Of a DNA stretch of 8,404 bases, positions 3,950-8,404 are shown in pieces. Below the pieces are notes generated by a model. That model ran no database searches, was not told where the DNA came from, and saw only the letters and a list, made by a program, of their open reading frames with translations. This DNA is from Saccharicrinis sp. UBA6048 (GTDB lineage Bacteria; Bacteroidota; Bacteroidia; Bacteroidales; Marinilabiliaceae): contig DIYS01000091.1 in NCBI GenBank assembly GCA_002429115.1, positions 1-8,404 of the forward strand, given 5' to 3'. Positions within the stretch are counted from its first letter, which is position 1. Each line of letters opens with the position of its first letter. The translations under genes and the position numbers were made by a program.

Positions 3950-6625
3950 ATGAAACACGCAATTTTGTTATTTTTTTTACTAACAGGAATAACCAACCTT
4001 TCAATTGCTCAGATAGATCAGGATGATCCTTTTAAAAAGATGGATCAGGAATACAAAGCACGCATGGATCGTATGAACCAGGATTACGAAGCCACTATGA
4101 AGCGCATGCAGGAAGAGTACGATGCCCGCCTGAAAAAGATGAACCTGGCTTTTAAGCGCTATCTGAAAAAGGGTTTTACAGAAGTAGAGCAAACAGAAGC
4201 TGCTGTTAAACCGGTGGAGGTACCTAAGCCGATTAAACAACCTACTTACAAGCCGGATAAAAATATCCAGGTGAAACCGCAAGATAAACTGGAACCTGTG
4301 GCTACACCCGAACCGGTACCTGCACCCGCACCTGTCAAGCCCGATGTGGTGATTGCCGATGCAGCCGCATACTCCATCTCGCCAATTTTTCGTGTGCCCG
4401 AAGAGGCCAATCCCTATGCATCAGATATAAACATTGACTTTTTTGGCAGTCCGGCCAATCTGAAGGTGGATAAACGCATGCGCAGCCTAACGCTCTCATC
4501 TGTTAAGCCTGCTGCTTTTGCCAATTATTGGGACGATTTCTCAGAACAATATTATCAGCTATACATCGAGTCGTTGGTGAGTTATGCCGAGGATAAAAAC
4601 CTAAACGACTGGGGGATTTATCAGCTGATTGATAAGACCTCCAAACAACTGCACACTACTGCTAATGGCCGTGTAATGTGGACCTGGGCCATGCTTAATC
4701 AGGCTGGTTATCAGGCCAAGATTGGTTACTCCGGCAACTCGGTGTATTTGTTATTGCCGTTTATGCAGGAGGTGTACGAAAAACCGTATTATAGCATAGA
4801 AGGGAGTAATTTTTACCTGATGAACGGCAAAAAAGGCATTCGTAATATGATGACCTATAAGCAGAATTTTGATGGAGCCACCAAGAAAGTAGATTTGCAT
4901 TTGCCATTTGCATTGAATTTTACCGATCCGGCCAATACAGTTGTTCGAAAAACCACCTTACCAAACGAGACGGAAGCTTTAAAGCTGACGATGGATAAAA
5001 CGGTGATGGCTTTTCTGGCCAGCTATCCACAAACGGTGAATACGGTTTACCTGAATGCAGCTATGTCTGTTTCTATTAAAGAGGACTTGTACGAATACCT
5101 GACACCACGCCTGGCAGGAAAAAGCGAAACGCAGGCAGTTAGCTATTTGCTGAACTACCTTCATAACTCGTTTGAATACAAAACCGACCGCGATCAGTTC
5201 AACAAGGAAAAGATGTTCTTCCCGGATGAGATCTTTTACTATCCATATTCCGATTGTGAAGACCGCGTTGTGTTATTCACACGATTGGTAAATGAGGTGC
5301 TGGGACTCGATGCAATCGCCTTGACGTATTTTAGCCATATGGCTGCGGCCGTATCTTTTGCCGAGCCTGTTGAAGGCTATTCGATCCTTGTTGATGGCCG
5401 ACGCTACACAATAACCGATCCTACCTATATCAATGCGCCAATCGGGTCGGTTATGCCGGAGTACGAAGGTTATACGCCGCTAGCCATTAAAATTAACAAC
5501 GACAGTCGCTTGAATAATATCTGGCAGATGATTGCGCGTTCTGTTGAGGAAGGTAACGAAGGCCGTATTTTCATTGGTGATCGTACCGTTGCCGAAAATG
5601 GGAAGTATATGCTGTCGGGCTGGTTTCTGGATGAAGTAACTGTTGGTAACAGGGATTACGCAGCCTATGGTGGCACACGCGACCTGTGGTTTGCTACCTT
5701 TGACCAGGGCGGCAATTTAGAGTGGTTCCTGCCGGTAAACTGTACCAATAATGGCTTTACCCAAGCCTTTAATGTGGGTAAGAAAGGCAATGTATATGCG
5801 CTGATTAATTATACAGGTACAGTGAATGTCAATCGCCAGCGAATAGCACAAAGTGAAAATCCGGCCCATTTAATATTGGGTGTTTCAAATACAGCTCGTC
5901 CTATATTAAATGAGAATATTACGTTTGAAGCGCCAGAGGGTAAAAAGCTGGCCTTCTATGGTAAATATACTGCCGACGGAACAAAGCTTGATCTGGTCTC
6001 ATTTCCTACCGATAAAATAAATTTTGAGCCTAAGATTACGGTTGATACAAAAAATGAAGTGGTTGTGCGTGGCGTGGTTGGTGAGATTGAAGGACTAACC
6101 AAAGATGTGCCAATCACCTTGTCGAGTGCTTCCTTTAGTGCCGAAGATCAGATTGAATCGTATATGAATGTGTACAATCAACAGAATATGAATAAGCACA
6201 TGGTGGCATTGTTTTCCACGCTTAAATTATTGTCGCAGAATGGCGGCCGTATCTCAGGGATTACTGTTCGCAACCTGATGAATAAAAACAATCCCGATTT
6301 TTACAAGCACAATCCTGATGTGTACAAAAGTTTGCTCAGCATGCAATTTGTTATTAACGATGGAGGCGTTGTGAAAATTGAAACTTATAAAGGCAATACT
6401 GTATCGCTGTTCTCCATGAAAGTTAAAAATAATAGCAACCTCCAGATCATAAATCCTGACGATGATACTTATGTCATCAAGTGTTTAAATGGTGTGGAAG
6501 TAGGAAAAGCCATTTTTTGGTACAATCTTAACTCAATAACATTGGCCGAAAGCGGCGATATGACTTTCGACTATGACACTGATCATACCAGGAAAACAGT
6601 TAGTATTGATGAGTTGATCAACTAA
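3950..6625 (+). CDS. Exported transglutaminase-like protein with hendecad coiled coil
   Basis: It encodes 891 aa. A signal peptide (1-20, ending LSIA|QI) sends it across the inner membrane. Residues 31-74 are four exact-length 11-residue repeats (MDQEYKARMDR, MNQDYEATMKR, MQEEYDARLKK, MNLAFKRYLKK) expected to form a coiled coil. Residues 82-135 are a Pro/Lys/Val-rich linker. An alpha-rich part follows (about 185-305, with NDWGIYQLIDKTSKQLH), then a transglutaminase-like core: YPYSDCEDRVVLFTRLV with Cys436, FSHMAAAV with His463, and YTITDPTY with Asp490, in the order and spacing of a papain-like Cys-His-Asp triad. Residues ~540-640 look like two worn beta-propeller blades (DLWFATFDQGGNLEW..., KKGNVYALINYTGTV). 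The C-terminal ~170 residues match nothing I know. No lipobox or type IX sorting tail is seen. Proteins with this core in Bacteroidetes are usually unassigned cysteine hydrolases or cross-linkers; the substrate is unknown. The gene has its own promoter and terminator. Confidence 0.88.
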   Translation: MKHAILLFFLLTGITNLSIAQIDQDDPFKKMDQEYKARMDRMNQDYEATMKRMQEEYDARLKKMNLAFKRYLKKGFTEVEQTEAAVKPVEVPKPIKQPTYKPDKNIQVKPQDKLEPVATPEPVPAPAPVKPDVVIADAAAYSISPIFRVPEEANPYASDINIDFFGSPANLKVDKRMRSLTLSSVKPAAFANYWDDFSEQYYQLYIESLVSYAEDKNLNDWGIYQLIDKTSKQLHTTANGRVMWTWAMLNQAGYQAKIGYSGNSVYLLLPFMQEVYEKPYYSIEGSNFYLMNGKKGIRNMMTYKQNFDGATKKVDLHLPFALNFTDPANTVVRKTTLPNETEALKLTMDKTVMAFLASYPQTVNTVYLNAAMSVSIKEDLYEYLTPRLAGKSETQAVSYLLNYLHNSFEYKTDRDQFNKEKMFFPDEIFYYPYSDCEDRVVLFTRLVNEVLGLDAIALTYFSHMAAAVSFAEPVEGYSILVDGRRYTITDPTYINAPIGSVMPEYEGYTPLAIKINNDSRLNNIWQMIARSVEEGNEGRIFIGDRTVAENGKYMLSGWFLDEVTVGNRDYAAYGGTRDLWFATFDQGGNLEWFLPVNCTNNGFTQAFNVGKKGNVYALINYTGTVNVNRQRIAQSENPAHLILGVSNTARPILNENITFEAPEGKKLAFYGKYTADGTKLDLVSFPTDKINFEPKITVDTKNEVVVRGVVGEIEGLTKDVPITLSSASFSAEDQIESYMNVYNQQNMNKHMVALFSTLKLLSQNGGRISGITVRNLMNKNNPDFYKHNPDVYKSLLSMQFVINDGGVVKIETYKGNTVSLFSMKVKNNSNLQIINPDDDTYVIKCLNGVEVGKAIFWYNLNSITLAESGDMTFDYDTDHTRKTVSIDELIN
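4040..4171 (+). repeat. Four in-frame 33-nt repeats encoding 11-residue units
   Basis: The DNA for residues 31-74 of the 891-aa protein is four 33-nt units, each beginning with ATG and encoding M..(E/A)(Y/F)...(M/L).(K/R). Methionine opens each unit, an aromatic residue sits at place 5, and Met or Leu at place 9. The 11-residue period (three helical turns) is typical of hendecad coiled coils, which wind to the right instead of the left. Unit 4 is the most diverged. Every methionine here is internal, so they are not alternative starts: the signal peptide lies upstream. Confidence 0.85.
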
Positions 6626-6648
6626 TAATCTCATTATAGAGTATAAGA

Positions 6649-6679
6649 AAAGGCGGCCAGATGGTCGCCTTTGTTGTTT
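6649..6679 (+). terminator. Intrinsic terminator after the transglutaminase-like gene
   Basis: A 10-bp stem (6649-6658 with 6663-6672, one G-U pair) closes the loop AGAT and is followed by TTGTTGTTT counting the end of the stem. It sits 23 nt after the stop codon at 6625. The stem starts with AAAGGCG and ends CGCCTTT, so it could also act on minus-strand transcripts arriving from the hydrolase gene. Confidence 0.85.
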
Positions 6680-6834
6680 AAGCAGAGTATTACTTAATCA
6701 GTGGATTCATTAACCCAAAAACCAGTAGAAAGTTTAATTGAATATCTTTTCTTATTCATTATGAAAGACGGGGCGTTATGAATTTGGTTGCGTCATTATC
6801 CTATAAAAACTAAAGTTAATGACAATGAATAGTG

Positions 6835-6900
6835 AAAAAAACATAGAGACTCAAAGGCACAGAGGGAATTATAAATTCTGTGTCTCAGCGACTCCGTGTT
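6835..6900 (-). terminator. Long imperfect palindrome, likely terminator for the hydrolase gene
   Basis: Arms of about 27-31 nt (6840-6870 and 6874-6900) mirror each other around ATA, including AACA, GAG, CACAGA and AATT matches, with several mismatches and a 3-nt bulge. On the minus strand the stem is followed by seven T (A 6835-6841 on the plus strand). It starts about 30 nt after the hydrolase stop. Its 'cacagag...ctgtgtctcagcgactccgtg' wording resembles a family of palindromic intergenic repeats that I recall from many bacteria, so it may be a dispersed repeat recruited as a terminator. The rest of 6680-6834 shows nothing I can name. Confidence 0.6.
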
Positions 6901-6931
6901 GTATCTTTAACCAATTGTTCGAATTATTTTC

Positions 6932-7882
6932 TTACCGATTGTAATTGATAAATGTAACAATAGCCTCTGTCAGCTCAGCTTTCAGAGGTAACTTACCATT
7001 GTTGTAGGTCGCCATATTTAAGTTAGTATCAGCGGGTGCCTCTTTCATTATATGATTCATTTGGTCGATGAGGAGAAATTCTGATTTCTGGGCGGCCTCA
7101 TGCAGAAGCATCGCATTATGGGTGCTTACCTGAATGTCAGTACTGCCATTGATAATGAGGGTTGGAATCGTCAATTTAGCAATCTCCGTACAAGGATCAT
7201 ACTTCATCCAGGACATTAAAAACGGTTGTATTTGAGGATTGAATACGCTCATTAAAAAAGGATTTACCTGGTCAACAGTCTCACCGGTTTTTAGCGTATC
7301 AATAATTCGCGCCGATTCATGATATAGTTCCTCAGGAAGTTTGGGTTTTAACTGTTCTTTCAGCACTACATCTATTGGTTTGCCAGCACCGGCAATTGAA
7401 ATCAAGCCAGCCACATCTCTTTTATGCGCAGCTAGTATCCCAATCAGTGAGCCCTGACTGTGTCCAATCAGGTAGATGTCACCAAAACGTTTAGATTCAT
7501 TGATCAAATCGATCCAGTTGATAACATCATTTACGAAATGATCTAGTTTTAATTCATTCGTCTTAATTGTCGATGGAGTGCTTTTACCAGACCCTCTTTT
7601 ATCAAACCGAAGTGTAGCAATTTGATTATTGCCAAGTGCCTTTGCAAGCATTTGATAGGCGTTGGTATATAACATCAGCCCGGCATTTCCATTTCGATCA
7701 ACCGGTCCTGATCCGGGTATTATAATGGCAACGGGCGGTTGATTTGAGTTATTCGGAACCAAGAGCGAACCCGACAGTGTACAGCTTGGGCTTGTGCATT
7801 TGACATCCTCTTCCGTGAAGTTTAATTGGGCCTGTATAGTCAGGTGGAACAAGCATAAAATAAAGATCGCTATTAGCCTCAT
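6932..7882 (-). CDS. Exported alpha/beta hydrolase (serine esterase/peptidase-like)
   Basis: Read from the ATG at 7882 it encodes 316 aa. A signal peptide (MRLIAIFILCLFHLTIQA|Q) predicts export to the periplasm. The alpha/beta-hydrolase motifs follow in order: the strand and oxyanion loop VAIIIPGSGPVDRNGN (51-66), LRFDKRGSGKS (91-101), the nucleophile elbow GHSQG with Ser142, the acid in LIINGSTDIQV (Asp249), and the catalytic histidine in IDQMNHIMK (His277). A cap region lies around 170-235. Two cysteines (C29, C34) near the mature N terminus could form a disulfide. The PGSGP-x-DRNGN form is common in bacterial alpha/beta hydrolases of the serine aminopeptidase S33 / Hydrolase_4 type; the substrate (ester, acyl group or peptide) cannot be told. 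An upstream in-frame TTG at 7936 would put 18 polar residues before the signal peptide and falls inside the -7 box, so I rejected it. It converges on the transglutaminase-like gene. Confidence 0.93.
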   Translation of the reverse strand: MRLIAIFILCLFHLTIQAQLNFTEEDVKCTSPSCTLSGSLLVPNNSNQPPVAIIIPGSGPVDRNGNAGLMLYTNAYQMLAKALGNNQIATLRFDKRGSGKSTPSTIKTNELKLDHFVNDVINWIDLINESKRFGDIYLIGHSQGSLIGILAAHKRDVAGLISIAGAGKPIDVVLKEQLKPKLPEELYHESARIIDTLKTGETVDQVNPFLMSVFNPQIQPFLMSWMKYDPCTEIAKLTIPTLIINGSTDIQVSTHNAMLLHEAAQKSEFLLIDQMNHIMKEAPADTNLNMATYNNGKLPLKAELTEAIVTFINYNR

Positions 7883-7933
7883 ATGGTCAGGTGAATTAGG
7901 TATTGATAAATATTTAGTTGATTTCTGTACTCT

Positions 7934-7963
7934 CAAATTTAAGTAAAAGATTTAGATGAGAAA
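7934..7963 (-). promoter_or_regulatory. Candidate promoter for the hydrolase gene
   Basis: On the minus strand TAAATTTG (7941 down to 7934) matches the TAnnTTTG box exactly. The -33 position at 19-nt spacing reads TTT instead of TTG, a partial match. Transcription would begin near 7928, giving a leader of about 45 nt before the ATG at 7882. Confidence 0.4.
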
Positions 7964-8069
7964 GTACGCGAGATGAGAATTTGAATGGCTTGGTCGTCGA
8001 ATTAAAATATCAAGAAAATAAATAGGCTTATTGTTTAAATGTTGTTATTAATCAATTCGTTCTGGATAA

Positions 8070-8100
8070 TTTGTGAGCTATTTCTTACCTTCTATTTTTA
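8070..8100 (+). promoter_or_regulatory. Candidate promoter for the 8121 gene
   Basis: TTTG at 8070-8073 is followed after 19 nt by TATTTTTA at 8093-8100, which matches TAnnTTTG except in the last base. The start of transcription would be near 8106, leaving a very short leader before the ATG at 8121. The divergent hydrolase promoter is about 110 nt to the left, so 7883-8120 is a divergent promoter region with no gene in it. Confidence 0.45.
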
Positions 8101-8120
8101 TTAACTTAAAGCTATAAAAT

Positions 8121-8404
8121 ATGTCGGGATCAAGCGTAAAACAATTACGGTTATGGTTGGTGCTTTGTCTGTCTTTATCTGTAATATCTACAATAGCTCA
8201 AACCAAAAGAGAAGTGCAGTTTTCATTGGATACTTTGATGAAATCACATCAAATGTTACGTTCCGATTACCAGGATTTGGTGGAGGATTGGAAAAAGTAT
8301 GATGAATTTTATACTCAAATAAAGTCGGCTATGCTTGATAAAGAGCACATCAATATGTCGATTGACAGTGGATTGATATTACTAGATAAAACGGAGCTTA
8401 CCCA
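8121..8404 (+). CDS. Exported helical protein, N-terminal part only (runs off window)
   Basis: An open frame starts at the ATG at 8121 and is still open at the last base, giving 94 complete codons. The N terminus MSGSSVKQLRLWLVLCLSLS followed by VISTIA|QT is a signal peptide with cleavage likely after A26. There is a cysteine at 16, but it lacks a lipobox placement, so it is not a lipoprotein. The mature part (VQFSLDTLMKSHQMLRSDYQ, then DLVEDWKKYDEFYTQIKSAM) is charged and probably helical or coiled-coil. I recognise no family from this fragment. Start choice is supported by the signal peptide and by a promoter candidate about 20 nt upstream. It is transcribed away from the hydrolase. Confidence 0.75.
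   Translation, partial: MSGSSVKQLRLWLVLCLSLSVISTIAQTKREVQFSLDTLMKSHQMLRSDYQDLVEDWKKYDEFYTQIKSAMLDKEHINMSIDSGLILLDKTELT

Noticed and set aside
7883..7936. Upstream TTG start for the alpha/beta hydrolase
   Set aside because: It would bury the signal peptide behind 18 polar residues and overlaps the candidate -7 box.
320..8404. A new multi-gene defence or secretion system
   Set aside because: Genes are mostly single units with separate promoters and terminators and point in different directions; no nuclease, ATPase, toxin or sorting-tail signature links them.

Overview
The window looks like a piece of a Bacteroidota (Bacteroidetes) chromosome. Four things point there: AT-rich intergenic DNA; candidate promoters of the TTTG / TAnnTTTG type (two with a 19-nt spacer have reasonable -33 and -7 matches); exported proteins whose signal peptides end just before a glutamine (...A|Q); and a first gene that resembles the Bacteroidetes-restricted DUF6261 family. 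Nothing seen fixes a genus. There is no rRNA, tRNA, transposase, integrase or CRISPR array.

Layout: 1-319 is non-coding and carries two copies of a 102-nt tandem repeat, then a candidate promoter. 320-973 (+) is a DUF6261-like helical protein followed by a hairpin terminator. 1040-1454 is non-coding and holds at least six degenerate 41-nt tandem units. 1455-2249 (+) is a voltage-gated K+ channel, followed by a doubtful 33-codon ORF (TAATG overlap) and a 77-aa two-helix membrane protein (2387-2620). 2789-3133 (+) is a small Spy/CpxP-like periplasmic helical protein with a strong terminator. 3206-3949 is about 740 nt without a credible gene, but dense in structure: a perfect 80-bp direct repeat (3278-3357 and 3645-3724) flanks a row of six short hairpins (3438-3616). 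3950-6625 (+) is a large exported protein with four 11-residue coiled-coil repeats, a proline-rich linker, a transglutaminase-like domain with an intact Cys-His-Asp set and a beta-rich C-terminal half. It converges on a minus-strand exported alpha/beta hydrolase (6932-7882). The convergent gap holds one terminator for each strand. A divergently transcribed exported coiled-coil-like protein starts at 8121 and runs off the window.

The genes do not form one obvious operon: most have their own promoter candidate and terminator. Only the channel, the tiny ORF and the two-helix protein are placed so that they could be co-transcribed. The common theme is the cell envelope: a membrane channel, a small membrane protein, and four proteins predicted to be exported to the periplasm or beyond. 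The most unusual content is the 3206-3949 structured repeat region, the 41-nt minisatellite upstream of the channel, and the architecture of the 891-aa transglutaminase-like protein. I see no convincing evidence of a defence system or other new multi-gene system.
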